Origin: Rhynchopus sp. YZ270_cl-10
Taxonomy: Eukaryota; Euglenozoa; Diplonemea; Diplonemida; Diplonemidae
Direction of reading: 5' to 3'
Length of the DNA stretch: 64,000 bases
NCBI GenBank assembly: GCA_964035575.1
Contig: OZ037899.1
Span: forward strand, 496,001 to 560,000
Below are positions 1-11,950 of this stretch, one piece after another. The notes beneath the pieces were generated by a model, which was not told the DNA's origin, ran no database searches, and saw only the letters and a program-made list of their open reading frames with translations. The position numbers and the translations under genes were made by a program. The stretch's first letter is position 1. Every line of letters starts with the position of its first letter.

Positions 1-3000
1 GGACGCGTTCTATCGCGTTGTTATCCACGCGTTGTTTTGGCCGCGTTCTATCGCGCTGTTATCGACGCGTTGCTTTGGACGCTTTCTATCGCGTTGTTAT
101 CGACGCGTTGTTTTGGACGCGTTCTATCGCGTTGTTATCGACGCGTTGCTTTGGACGCGTTCTATCGCGTTGTTATCGACGCGTTGTTTTGGACGCGTTC
201 TATCGCGTTGTTATCCACGCGTTGTTTTGGCCGCGTTCTATCGCGCTGTTATCGACGCGTTGTTTTGGCCGCGTTCTATCGCGCTGTTATCGACGCGTTG
301 TTTTGGACGCGTTCTATCGTGTTGTTATCGACGCGTTGCTTTGGACGCTTTCTATCGCGTTGTTATCGACGCGTTGCTTTGGACGCGTTCTATCGTGTTG
401 TTATCCACGCGTTGCTTTGGACGCGTTCTATCGCGCTGTTATCGACGCGTTGTTTTGGCCGCGTTCTATCGCGCTGTTATCGACGCGTTGCTTTGGACGC
501 GTTCTATCGCGTTGTTATCGACGCGTTGTTTTGGACGCGTTCTATCGTGTTGTTATCGACGCGTTGCTTTGGACGCGTTCTATCGCGCTGTTATCGACGC
601 GTTGTTTTGGCCGCGTTCTATCGCGCTGTTATCGACGCGTTGCTTTGGACGCGTTCTATCGCGTTGTTATCGACGCGTTGTTTTGGACGCGTTCTATCGT
701 GTTGTTATCGACGCGTTGCTTTGGACGCGTTCTATCGCGTTGTTATCGACGCGTTGTTTTGGACGCGTCCTATCGCGCTGTTATCGACGCGTTGCTTTGG
801 ACGCTTTCTATCGCGTTGTTATCGACGCGTTGTTTTGGACGCGTTCTATCGCGTTGTTATCGACGCGTTGTTTTGGACGCTTTCTATCGCGTTGTTATCG
901 ACGCGTTGTTTTGGACGCGTTCTATCGTGTTGTTATCGACGTGTTGCTTTGGACGCGTTCTATCGCGCTGTTATCGACGCGTTGCTTTGGACGCGTTCTA
1001 TCGCGCTGTTATCGACGCGTTGTTTTGGACGCGTTCTATCGCGTTGTTATCCACGCGTTGTTTTGGCCGCGTTCTATCGCGCTGTTATCGACGCGTTGCT
1101 TTGGACGCGTTCTATCGCGCTGTTATCGACGCGTTGTTTTGGACGCGTTCTATCGCGTTGTTATCGACGCGTTGCTTTGGACGTGTTCTATCGCGTTGTT
1201 ATCGACGCGTTGTTTTGGACGCGTTCTATCGCGTTGTTATCGACGCGTTGTTTTGGCTGCGTTCTATCGCGCTGTTATCGACGCGTTGTTTTGGACGCGT
1301 TCTATCGCGTTGTTATCCACGCGTTGTTTTGGACGCGTTCTATCGCGCTGTTATCGACGCGTTCTTTTGGACGCTTTCTATCGCGCTGTTATCGACGCGT
1401 TGTTTTGGACGCGTTCTATCGCGTTGTTATCGACGCGTTGCTTTGGACGCGTTCTATCGCGTTGTTATCCACGCGTTGTTTTGGACGCGTTCTATCGCGC
1501 TGTTATCGACGCGTTCGTTTGGACGCGTTCTATCGCGCTGTTATCGACGCGTTGTTTTGGACGCGTTCTATCGCGTTGTTATCCACGCGTTGTTTTGGAC
1601 GCGTTCTATCGCGTTGTTATCGACGCGTTGCTTTGGACGCGTCCTATCGCGCTGTTATCGACGCGTTGTTTTGGCCGCGTTCTATCGCGCTGTTATCGAC
1701 GCGTTGCTTTGGACGCTTTCTATCGCGTTGTTATCGACGCGTTGTTTTGGACGCGTTCTATCGTGTTGTTATCGACGCGTTGCTTTGGACGCGTTCTATC
1801 GCGCTGTTATCGACGCGTTGCTTTGGACGCTTTCTATCGCGTTGTTATCGACGCGTTGTTTTGGACGCGTTCTATCGTGTTGTTATCGACGCGTTGCTTT
1901 GGACGCGTTCTATCGCGCTGTTATCTACGCGTTGCTTTGGACGCTTTCTATCGCGTTGTTATCGACGCGTTGTTTTGGACGCGTTCTGTCGTGTTGTTAT
2001 CGACGCGTTGCTTTGGACGCTTTCTATCGCGTTGTTATCGACGCGTTGTTTTGGACGCGTTCTATCGTGTTGTTATCGACGCGTTGCTTTGGACGCTTTC
2101 TATCGCGTTGTTATCGACGCGTTGTTTTGGACGCGTTCTATCGCGTTGTTATCGACGCGTTGTTTTGGCCGCGTTCTATCGCGCTGTTATCGACGCGTTG
2201 TTTTGGACGCGTTCTATCGCGTTGTTATCGACGCGTTGCTTTGGACGCGTTCTATCGCGCTGTTATCGACGCGTTGTTTTGGACGTGTTCTATCGCGCTG
2301 TTATCGACGCGTTGTTTTGGACGCGTTCTATCGCGTTGTTATCGACGCGTTGCTTTGGACGCGTTCTATCGCGTTGTTATCGACGCGTTGTTTTGGACGC
2401 GTTCTATCGCGCTGTTAGCTTTGCGCTGTTTTGGACTCGTTCGAGCGCGTTGTTATCGACGCGCTGTTTTGGACGCGTTCTATCGCGTTGTTATCGACGC
2501 GTTGTTTTGGACGCGTTCTATCGCGTTGTTATCGACGCGTTGTTTTGGACGCGTTCTATCGCGCTGTTAGCTTTGCGCTGTTTTGGACGCGTTCAATCGC
2601 GTTGTTATCGACGCGTTGTTTTGGACGCTTTCTATCGCGCTGTTATCGACGCGTTGTTTTGGACGCGTTCTATCGCGCTGTTATGGACGCGTTGCTTTGG
2701 ACGCGTTCAATCGCGTTGTTATCGACGCGTTGTTTTGGACGCGTTCTATCGCGTTGTTATCGAAACGCTGTTTTGGACGCTTTCTATCGCGCTGTTATCC
2801 ACGCGTTGCTTTGGACGCGTTCTATCGCGTTGTTATCCACGCGTTGCTTTGGACGCGTTCTATAGCGTTGTTATCGAAACGCTGTTTTGGACGCTTTCTA
2901 TCGCGCTGTTATCCACGCGTTGCTTTGGCCGCGTTCTATCGAGTTGTTTTGGACGCGTTCTATCTCGCTGTTATCGACGCGTTGTTTTGGACGCGTTCTC

Positions 3001-3464
3001 TCGCGTTGTTATCCACGCGTTGTTTTGGACGCGTTCCATCGCGTTGTTATCGACGCGTTGCTTTGGACGCGTTCTATCGCGCTGTTATCGACGCGTTGTT
3101 TTGGACGCGTTCCATCGCGTTGTTATCGACGCGTTGCTTTGGACGCGTTCTATAGCGTTGTTATGGAAACGCTGTTTTGGACGCTTTCTATCGCGCTGTT
3201 ATCCACGCGTTGCTTTGGCCGCGTTCTATCGAGTTGTTTTGGACGCGTTCTATCGCGTTGATATCCACGCGTTGTTTTGGACGCGTTCTATCGCGTTGTT
3301 ATCGACGCGTTGCTTTGGACGCGTTCTATCGCGTTGTTATCGACGCGTTGTTTTGGACGCGTTCTATCGCGCTGTTAGCTTTGCGCTGTTTTGGACTCGT
3401 TCGAGCGCGTTGTTATCGACGCGCTGTTTTGGACGCGTTCTATCGCGCTGTTTTCGCACGTATA
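1..3464. repeat. 38-bp satellite array
   Basis: About 91 tandem copies of a 38-bp, CpG-rich unit that starts GGACGCGTTCTATCGCG. Copies differ by scattered substitutions such as GTT/GCT, GACGCG/GCCGCG and ATCGAC/ATCCAC. From about 2420 the array becomes irregular, with variants containing TAGCTTTGCGCTG and GAAACGCTG. It is cut by the window start, so its full length is unknown. Because 38 is not a multiple of 3 and the unit lacks stops, all three + frames stay open; I regard these long frames as by-products and not genes. Confidence 0.97.
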
Positions 3465-3519
3465 AAACGGACGCTGTTGAATGCCCTAGTTGAGTTGACG
3501 GTCTTGAAAACACTTCGTT

Positions 3520-4061
3520 GCGTTACACACAGCGGTCTTCGTATACGATACACACAACGCTATGTATATGTGATACACGCGTTAACCGTATCGTGTGGTT
3601 GCCAAATGCAGCCCACCTGCGGTGGGCTGCTGCAATTCGTGCCTTGTGTGGTCCATGCATGGTTCTCACAGCTCGCTGGCACGTTTCCCAAGCCGCAAAC
3701 TCGGTTACCTGCCTGAAAAACCGGGTTTTTGGCCAAAAAGGCTGTTTTGACTGCAGAACCCTGTAGAAGCCTTAAGGTACACGTGTTTTGCTAAGGCAAA
3801 AAGGGGTACTCGCGACACCCTGGAGTCAGGGTCTGCCAGGGGTCCCAGCTTTGTTGAAGCCGTAAACCCCCCTAAGAGTGTCCGATCTTTCCAAAGAAAA
3901 CGTTTTTTCGGCTGTGCGAAGCTTCTACCCCTGAAAAAAAAAACCGGTTTTTGGTCGAAACCCCCCTGGGGGAGGGGGGAGGTGGGGGACTGAGGGGGAG
4001 GGTAGGGGGTGGCGGATCGGCAAAGTTAAAAACTAGAAAACACAAGTGTTTTCTAGAATTT
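3520..4061. repeat. Duplicated block, copy 1
   Basis: About 540 bp repeated at 4560-5149 with small indels. It starts at GCGTTACACAC, holds a hairpin GCAGCCCACC/GGTGGGCTGC at about 3607-3632, and ends in a palindrome at about 4032-4055 (arms CTAGAAAACAC and GTGTTTTCTAG). No coding frame is convincing. A shorter, more diverged relative lies at about 12905-13090. Confidence 0.9.
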
Positions 4062-4173
4062 GAGTTGACGGTCTTGAAAACACTTCGCTGGCTGGTGTGT
4101 CAAACGGTATGTGTATGGTTTGCACGTAACGCTCTACGTATACGATACACACAACGCTATGCATAAGCGATAC

Positions 4174-4410
4174 ACGGTTCGTGTGCAGCGTATGCAACGA
4201 ACGCAACGCATGCAACGCAACGCAACCGATGCAGACGTTACGATCTGTATGCAACGAACGCAACGCATGCAACGCAACGCAACCGTTGCATACGTTACGA
4301 TCTGTATGTAACGAACGCAACGCATGCAACGCAACGCAACCGATGCATACGTAGCGATCTGTATGCAACCAACGCAACGCATCCAACACAACGCAACCGA
4401 TGTGTACGAT
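4174..4410. repeat. 57-bp tandem repeat, about 4 copies
   Basis: Unit of 57 bp marked by GCATACGTTACGATCTGTAT followed by runs of ACGCAACGCATGC. Unit starts are seen at 4231, 4288 and 4345, exactly 57 bp apart, with partial units on either side. It lies between the two copies of the duplicated block. Confidence 0.9.
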
Positions 4411-4559
4411 ACAACGCTATGTATATGCGATACACGCGTTAACCGCAACCAGCGCTTACCAAGCGCTGCCCACCTTCGGTGGGCAGCGAAAACGGCGTAC
4501 TCGCGCCGCGGAAACACTCTTGCCGGCTCGTGTGGTTTATAACGGAACGGTCTACGCAT

Positions 4560-5149
4560 GCGTTACACACAACCGTCTTCGTATACGATACACACAACGC
4601 TATGTATAGGCGATACGCGTTAACCGTATAGAGTGGTTGCCAACCGCAGCCCACCTACGGTGGGCTGCTGCAACGTGTGCCGTGTGTGGCCCATGCATGG
4701 TTCTCACAGCTCGCTGGCACGTTTCCCAAGCCGCAAACCCGGTTACCTGCCTGAAAAACCGGGTTTTTGGCCAAAACGCCTGTTTTGCCTGTAGAACCCT
4801 GTAGAAGCCTTAAGATCCACGTGTTTTGCTAAGGCAAAAAGGGGTACTCGCGACACCCTGGAATCAGGGTCTGCCAGGGGTCCCAGCTTCGTTGAAGCCG
4901 TAAACCCCCCTAAGAGTGTCCGATCTTTCCAAAGAAACCGTTTTTTCAGCTGTGCGAAGCTTCTACACCCTGAAAAAAAAACCGGTTTTTTGCCGAAACC
5001 CCCCCTGGGGGGGGGGATATAGGGGGGATATAGGGGGTACATAGGGGATTTAGTTTTGGGACTGAAGCGGGGGGACTGAGGGGGGGTGCCACAGGGGGTG
5101 GCGGATCGGCAAAGTTAAAAACTAGAAAACACAAGTGTTTTCTAGAATT
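4560..5149. repeat. Duplicated block, copy 2
   Basis: Second copy of the block at 3520-4061, slightly longer because of G-rich insertions around 5006-5090. It ends in the same CTAGAAAACAC/GTGTTTTCTAG palindrome at about 5122-5145. No gene is seen. Confidence 0.9.
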
Positions 5150-5344
5150 TTCGTGTGTCTTAAACGGCAGCTTTTCAACGCGCTGTTTGCGTTCGTTTGA
5201 AACTGACTTTTTAATATCAACTGGTACTCCAGAAATAAAAAATACCAAGTACGCAACAACTACGCACTAAAGGGGGAGCAGACCTATTATTACACCTTAA
5301 CCCTATACGCCCCAAGAGCCACTTTAATGGCTTTCGAAATGACG

Positions 5345-5853
5345 CCATGCTGTTAGACAGGTTCAACTCATTTTTGTAAAAACATTTTTTTTATGTGGAA
5401 AGAATTTGCACCGATCTTTCAAAAGAAGCAAGAGTCGAAAACTTTTATGCATCTGGTATTACTTTCGGTGCTGGGGGCTGGGGTGCTACTTTCACCAAAA
5501 GTGACGATTTTTCACCCACACCCCTAATATGTACCTTTCACGATACCCAATGCCGCCAAGCCCTTAGTCGGCTTCTACCCATTTTCGTGAACACAATTTT
5601 TTATATATTTCGAAAGATTTTTCGCCGATCTTTCAAAAGAAGCAAGAATCGAAAACTTTTATGCATCGGATATTACTTTCGATGCTGGGGGGAGGCGGGG
5701 TGGGGGTGTGAGTACCCCTGTGACCCCCCCATATTCTAAAATCTGTAAGACAACGTGCTCTGACATAGGTTCTACTCATTTTCGTAAAAACACTTTTTTT
5801 ATGTGGAAAGAATTTGCACCGATCTTTCAAAAGAAGCAAAAATCGAAAACTTT
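5345..5853. repeat. Degenerate tandem repeat of about 195-215 bp, left part
   Basis: About 2.5 units, each with a core like GATCTTTCAAAAGAAGCAA followed by ATCGAAAACTTTTATGCATC and ATTACTTTCG(G/A)TGCTGGGGG. Cores fall near 5412, 5628 and 5821. The array is interrupted at 5861 by an inserted element and resumes at 10251. Confidence 0.85.
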
Positions 5854-5860
5854 TATGCAT

Positions 5861-8800
5861 CATGGCTCTAAGTCGGTAGAATCGACCAGATGGGCGGTTT
5901 TACCGTACGGGGGGGTCGACCTGCCGAAAAACTTGGCCAAAATCACATTTTTAAAAAATCAATTTTGGTTTTTTTTTTTCCTAGGGAAATTTTCCGTGTA
6001 CTTAGCGAAATTTTCAAAAAATAGGTGGTTATTACCATGGCTCTAAGTCGGTAGAATCGACCAGATGGGCGGTTTTACCGTACGGGGGGGTCGACCTGCC
6101 GAAAAACTTGGCCAAAATCACATTTTTAAAAAATCAATTTTGGTTTTTTTTTTTCCTAGGGAAATTTTCCGTGTACTTAGCGAAATTTTCAAAAAATAGG
6201 TGGTTATTACCATGGCTCTAAGTCGGTAGAATCGACCAGATGGGCGGTTTTACCGTACGGGGGGGTCGACCTGCCGAAAAACTTGGCCAAAATCACATTT
6301 TTAAAAAATCAATTTTGGTTTTTTTTTTTCCTAGGGAAATTTTCCGTGTACTTAGCGAAATTTTCAAAAAATAGGTGGTTATTACCATGGCTCTAAGTCG
6401 GTAGAATCGACCAGATGGGCGGTTTTACCGTACGGGGGGGTCGACCTGCCGAAAAACTTGGCCAAAATCACATTTTTAAAAAATCAATTTTGGTTTTTTT
6501 TTTTCCTAGGGAAATTTTCCGTGTACTTAGCGAAATTTTCAAAAAATAGGTGGTTATTACCATGGCTCTAAGTCGGTAGAATCGACCAGATGGGCGGTTT
6601 TACCGTACGGGGGGGTCGACCTGCCGAAAAACTTGGCCAAAATCACATTTTTAAAAAATCAATTTTGGTTTTTTTTTTTCCTAGGGAAATTTTCCGTGTA
6701 CTTAGCGAAATTTTCAAAAAATAGGTGGTTATTACCATGGCTCTAAGTCGGTAGAATCGACCAGATGGGCGGTTTTACCGTACGGGGGGGTCGACCTGCC
6801 GAAAAACTTGGCCAAAATCACATTTTTAAAAAATCAATTTTGGTTTTTTTTTTTCCTAGGGAAATTTTCCGTGTACTTAGCGAAATTTTCAAAAAATAGG
6901 TGGTTATTACCATGGCTCTAAGTCGGTAGAATCGACCAGATGGGCGGTTTTACCGTACGGGGGGGTCGACCTGCCGAAAAACTTGGCCAAAATCACATTT
7001 TTAAAAAATCAATTTTGGTTTTTTTTTTTCCTAGGGAAATTTTCCGTGTACTTAGCGAAATTTTCAAAAAATAGGTGGTTATTACCATGGCTCTAAGTCG
7101 GTAGAATCGACCAGATGGGCGGTTTTACCGTACGGGGGGGTCGACCTGCCGAAAAACTTGGCCAAAATCACATTTTTAAAAAATCAATTTTGGTTTTTTT
7201 TTTTCCTAGGGAAATTTTCCGTGTACTTAGCGAAATTTTCAAAAAATAGGTGGTTATTACCATGGCTCTAAGTCGGTAGAATCGACCAGATGGGCGGTTT
7301 TACCGTACGGGGGGGTCGACCTGCCGAAAAACTTGGCCAAAATCACATTTTTAAAAAATCAATTTTGGTTTTTTTTTTTCCTAGGGAAATTTTCCGTGTA
7401 CTTAGCGAAATTTTCAAAAAATAGGTGGTTATTACCATGGCTCTAAGTCGGTAGAATCGACCAGATGGGCGGTTTTACCGTACGGGGGGGTCGACCTGCC
7501 GAAAAACTTGGCCAAAATCACATTTTTAAAAAATCAATTTTGGTTTTTTTTTTTCCTAGGGAAATTTTCCGTGTACTTAGCGAAATTTTCAAAAAATAGG
7601 TGGTTATTACCATGGCTCTAAGTCGGTAGAATCGACCAGATGGGCGGTTTTACCGTACGGGGGGGTCGACCTGCCGAAAAACTTGGCCAAAATCACATTT
7701 TTAAAAAATCAATTTTGGTTTTTTTTTTTCCTAGGGAAATTTTCCGTGTACTTAGCGAAATTTTCAAAAAATAGGTGGTTATTACCATGGCTCTAAGTCG
7801 GTAGAATCGACCAGATGGGCGGTTTTACCGTACGGGGGGGTCGACCTGCCGAAAAACTTGGCCAAAATCACATTTTTAAAAAATCAATTTTGGTTTTTTT
7901 TTTTCCTAGGGAAATTTTCCGTGTACTTAGCGAAATTTTCAAAAAATAGGTGGTTATTACCATGGCTCTAAGTCGGTAGAATCGACCAGATGGGCGGTTT
8001 TACCGTACGGGGGGGTCGACCTGCCGAAAAACTTGGCCAAAATCACATTTTTAAAAAATCAATTTTGGTTTTTTTTTTTCCTAGGGAAATTTTCCGTGTA
8101 CTTAGCGAAATTTTCAAAAAATAGGTGGTTATTACCATGGCTCTAAGTCGGTAGAATCGACCAGATGGGCGGTTTTACCGTACGGGGGGGTCGACCTGCC
8201 GAAAAACTTGGCCAAAATCACATTTTTAAAAAATCAATTTTGGTTTTTTTTTTTCCTAGGGAAATTTTCCGTGTACTTAGCGAAATTTTCAAAAAATAGG
8301 TGGTTATTACCATGGCTCTAAGTCGGTAGAATCGACCAGATGGGCGGTTTTACCGTACGGGGGGGTCGACCTGCCGAAAAACTTGGCCAAAATCACATTT
8401 TTAAAAAATCAATTTTGGTTTTTTTTTTTCCTAGGGAAATTTTCCGTGTACTTAGCGAAATTTTCAAAAAATAGGTGGTTATTACCATGGCTCTAAGTCG
8501 GTAGAATCGACCAGATGGGCGGTTTTACCGTACGGGGGGGTCGACCTGCCGAAAAACTTGGCCAAAATCACATTTTTAAAAAATCAATTTTGGTTTTTTT
8601 TTTTCCTAGGGAAATTTTCCGTGTACTTAGCGAAATTTTCAAAAAATAGGTGGTTATTACCATGGCTCTAAGTCGGTAGAATCGACCAGATGGGCGGTTT
8701 TACCGTACGGGGGGGTCGACCTGCCGAAAAACTTGGCCAAAATCACATTTTTAAAAAATCAATTTTGGTTTTTTTTTTTCCTAGGGAAATTTTCCGTGTA

Positions 8801-8973
8801 CTTAGCGAAATTTTCAAAAAATAGGTGGTTATTACCATGGCTCTAAGTCGGTAGAATCGACCAGATGGGCGGTTTTACCGTACGGGGGGGTCGACCTGCC
8901 GAAAAACTTGGCCAAAATCACATTTTTAAAAAATCAATTTTGGTTTTTTTTTTTCCTAGGGAAATTTTCCGTG
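5861..8973. repeat. 175-bp satellite array, 17.8 copies
   Basis: Unit starts recur every 175 bp (5861, 6036, 6211, 6386 ... 8836). There are 17 full units and a partial 18th that stops at 8973. By eye the units are identical, including the poly-T run. Each begins with the transposon terminal repeat CATGGCTCTAAGTCGGTAG, so the tandem unit is the element's own left end. Each unit also has a GGTCGACC site about 50 bp in. Confidence 0.97.
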
Positions 8974-9059
8974 GCTGGGCGCCGAAGGGCTACGGGCGGC
9001 TCCGCTTCGCTACGCTTTCGCCCTGCGCCCTTTGGCGCCCAGCCACGAAAAATTTTCCC
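8961..9059. repeat. GC-rich inverted repeat
   Basis: Arms around GTGGCTGGGCGCCGAAGGGC (8971-8990) and its near complement (about 9026-9046), with a loop of about 35 bases. It starts exactly where the last 175-bp unit breaks off, which suggests it marks the end of the amplification or a later foldback insertion. Confidence 0.75.
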
Positions 9060-9410
9060 ACGGAAAAAGCAACGCGCTACGTACTTAAATCAGCAGTATA
9101 ACTTGGTAACGCCAACAAGGGGAAGGGCACCGCTGTCTGGTCCACTTGGTCTCTTCAACATGATGAGACTATGTACCAAAACCCGCACCTTGTGTGACTC
9201 TAGCTCACCCCTTTGGAGGTAGCAGTTCGCTACTTAACTGACGGCTTCCTAGATGGATCTTCGCAGTGACTAGCATGCACCTGTCATTAGTTTCGCCATG
9301 ACCCCCCATCAAGAGTAGTGTCCTCTGCCTATTACCTGATGTCTTAGGGTACGCAAACTTAAGCGCTTTTCAGTGCACAGGCAATGTACTGTCCCGCAAA
9401 CCCGGCACAG

Positions 9411-9804
9411 GGTATGACCAAATGGACCGTATTTTGGCTAAAATTTTGACTTGAACATTTTGTTCACAATTTGCCCAATCTGAGGTTTTCATGGGATTCT
9501 TTGCTCCATTTTATGACGTACCACACCCGATTTTGGGAAACCACTGTATTGATGTAGGCTTGTACCCAGGTGTATTTTTTCTAGCTACCTCAGTACACAA
9601 GGTATGACCAAAATAGCCGTATTTTGGTTGAAAATTTGAGTTGAAAATTTTATTCATAATTTGCCCAATCTGAGGTTTTCATTGGATTCTTTGGGCCATT
9701 TTATGAGGTACCACGGCAAATTTTGGGCGAAAAAAAAAATTTTTTTTTCGTCAAAAATCGCCTTGTATAACCACTGTATTGGTGTAGGCTTGTACACAAA
9801 AGTG
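9411..9804. repeat. Two direct copies of a 190-bp module
   Basis: Copy 1 starts at 9411 and copy 2 at 9601, both with GGTATGACCAAA. They share TTTGCCCAATCTGAGG and CCACTGTATTG(A/G)TGTAGGC. Copy 2 contains an A/T-run insertion. The module is non-coding and internal to the 5861-10243 element. Confidence 0.85.
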
Positions 9805-10135
9805 TGTTTTATGTAACCACAGATGGTCAAAACACCCGATTTTTGCGTTTTTTTGCAGTTTTTGGTGCCCAAAAACCCAGGTAAGGGGTCGAAATTTTCC
9901 CGAAAAAAAAATTTTTTTTTTTGAGATTTTTCGATTTTTTGCTAAGGTGCTGGCCCATACAAACTGTACAGGGTGGGTATTTTATACACAAAATAGCCGT
10001 GGAATAAATTCTAGATGCTCAAAACATCAAAATTCTGGCTTTATTTGCATTTTTGGTGCAGACATGTGCAAAAAAAAAATTTTTTTTTCTGTGGGAAAAA
10101 TTTTGTGATGTCGAAAAAAAAAAATTTTTTTTTGA

Positions 10136-10224
10136 CGGTAGACGGTAGGTGGTCGACCGACGGTAGGTCGACTTGTCGACTGTTTTGACGGTAGGGTCGA
10201 CAAAGTCGACTCCAGAGTCGACAG
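10136..10224. promoter_or_regulatory. Subterminal GTCGAC cluster of the TIR element
   Basis: Several GTCGAC palindromes and GACGGTAG words are packed into about 90 bp next to the right terminal repeat. GGTCGACC also occurs in every 175-bp unit at the left end. Clustered palindromes beside inverted ends are typical transposase-binding architecture, but this role is inferred. Confidence 0.4.
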
Positions 10225-10250
10225 CTACCGACTTAGAGCCATGTATGCAT

Positions 10251-10700
10251 CTGATATTACTTTCGATGCTGGGGGAAGTAGTACCACTTTTCACGGCCCT
10301 TTGGACGGGCACCCCCTATTCTGGTTCCTCAACGGCACCCCATGCTCTGTATGAGGTTCTACTCGTTTTCGTTAAAATATTTTTATATATTTCAAAGATT
10401 TTGACACGAATCTTTCAAAAGAAACAAGAATCGAAAACTTTTACGCATCTGATTGCACTTTGGATCTGTGGACCGCTACCCACCCAAGAGGCACCCCTTC
10501 GACCCGAAGGACATGGTTATGGCTAAGGGTCATCATGATCTGATAATGGTTCTGCTTGTTTTCGTAAAAATCCTTTGGTTTATAGGGAAACTATTTGACT
10601 CAAATCTTTTAAAATAAGCAAAAATCGAAAACCTTTGTGCATCTGTTTGCCATTTGGATGCTGGGGCGAGTTGCCACCAAAACCACAAAAACACCCCACA
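10251..10700. repeat. Degenerate tandem repeat, right part
   Basis: Continues the 195-215-bp repeat after the inserted element. Cores AATCTTTCAAAAGAAACAAG (about 10411) and a weaker one near 10604 lie 193 bp apart. A further diverged unit appears after 11970, beyond a second insertion. Confidence 0.8.
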
Positions 10701-11327
10701 CACACGACCTAGGCAGAGCACACAGTAAGCCGAATGTTCACTGTTTTTTCGTATTTCGGGGTGCTTTTTTCATGGATTTTCGGGTCACAGGGCCGTTCCG
10801 ACCCATTCTGGGGGCTTTCGACCTCAGGAGATGCCCAAATTGTAAAAAATCGCCCATTTTTTACGTTTTTAGCCATGTTTCAGTGTAAATCGTTAAGGAA
10901 ACCCGTTTTAGACATGGCTGCTAACAGAGCTGCACTCATATAAGTTGAGTTCTACTAAAGGGACGGTGGACCTATTATCCACCCTAAAATTTCAGATTTT
11001 CGCTTTCAGACCAAATTTTAAGTCGATTAAAAATTGTTATTATCCCGCTGCTATCCCGCTGTTATCCCGCTGCTATCCCGGTCACTCTTTCCCCCCCTTT
11101 TTACCCTTAAACATGCACAATCCTGTAAACCAGAGATACGCTCCACGTGTGGAACGTATGGAAATCCATACGTGAATTATTTTTGAAAAGGTAGAATCCA
11201 TACGTGTCCATACGGAGGTAATTTGGGTTTTGGATTGGGGCTGGGGTGGGGGTAGGTGAGGGGCGGGGGCTCCGACCCGCCTCTCACCTACCCCCCCACA
11301 GAATTCTACTCGTAGGGGACAATTTTC

Positions 11328-11400
11328 TTCAATTTAACCGGAATGGGGGAATGCAGCATGGCGAAAGAAAAAGTAGCGTACCGTGCGCCTGCGGCGCTAG
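11328..11400 (+). repeat. Fragment of dispersed element F
   Basis: Matches the first part of the copies at 14436-14795 and 31541-31895, including GAATGCAGCATGGCGAAAG-type sequence and the core GTACCGTGCGCCTGCGGCGC. It is truncated after the GC-rich core. Confidence 0.8.
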
Positions 11401-11440
11401 CTAACGTGTTGCGGAACCTCTGGAAACTCACAGGGAGGCC

Positions 11441-11950
11441 GTGATGGTGATTGAAGACGACGAGACTGAGGACGACGATGCGAGCTTTTGGCAGCAAAGC
11501 CACCAAAAGCCCTCCCTAAGGGAAAAAAGCGCCTGGACGCGATGTTCAACGCACAAGGCAAAGGTGCGCAAAGGGGAGGTGAAGGAGGAGCTGCTGCAGG
11601 TGAAGGAAGAGGTCTTGGAGGTGGAGCAGCCAGACAGCCCTGTGGACTCTGAGGTGATGGAGATAGATGCCCCAGCAGCAGAAGTACAAGCAGCCCAACC
11701 TGCCCAACCAGCCCCACCATCATCCTCAGACCCTCTGCCCCAGCTGCAACGCCAGGAAGGAAGATGGCCTTGCTGCAGCCTGCGCTGGCAAAACCGGCAT
11801 GAAAGCGAGCACGCAAACTGGCCGAACGCCAGAATCCCACCCCAAATTTTTAATAAAATTTTTTTTACCATCCCAAAAGTTAAAAAGTTAAAATTTAACT
11901 CCAAAACAGGGGGACCTATTATCCTAGGGATAATAGGTCTACCCGGATAA
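11441..11950 (+). CDS. Acidic low-complexity open frame inside X2
   Basis: A 169-codon frame opening with acidic residues (IEDDETEDDDASFW), then a Lys/Glu-rich stretch (about 45-75) and a Pro/Ala/Gln-rich stretch (about 85-105). It runs into the right inverted end of X2, so the last 15 or so residues are read from transposon terminus. No known domain is recognised, and no transposase DDE triad or zinc finger is seen. An overlapping frame carries CPSCNARKEDG, which might be a Cys motif. It may be a fragment of an element protein or a chance frame. Confidence 0.2.
   Translation: MMVIEDDETEDDDASFWQQSHQKPSLREKSAWTRCSTHKAKVRKGEVKEELLQVKEEVLEVEQPDSPVDSEVMEIDAPAAEVQAAQPAQPAPPSSSDPLPQLQRQEGRWPCCSLRWQNRHESEHANWPNARIPPQIFNKIFFTIPKVKKLKFNSKTGGPIILGIIGLPG

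Larger units (their letters stand above)
5861..10243. mobile_element. TIR transposon carrying a 175-bp satellite
   Basis: A 4,383-bp element with perfect 19-bp terminal inverted repeats, CATGGCTCTAAGTCGGTAG at 5861-5879 and its complement at 10225-10243. The 7-bp direct duplication TATGCAT lies at 5854-5860 and 10244-10250. The neighbouring degenerate repeat contains uninterrupted sites (about 5449-5470 and 5660-5685) that read straight across this junction, which confirms the insertion. Inside are the 18-copy 175-bp array, a GC-rich hairpin (8961-9059), a duplicated 190-bp module (9411-9804) and a cluster of GTCGAC palindromes next to the right end. No transposase frame is present, so it must be non-autonomous. 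Confidence 0.9.

Noticed and set aside
18-3716. Very long + strand open frames of 850, 1153 and 793 codons
   Set aside because: They are the 38-bp satellite read in three frames; the repeating 38-residue peptide is a consequence of the period, not a protein family.
5861-8973. CRISPR array
   Set aside because: Units are 175 bp, abut without spacers and are identical throughout; the genome is eukaryotic.
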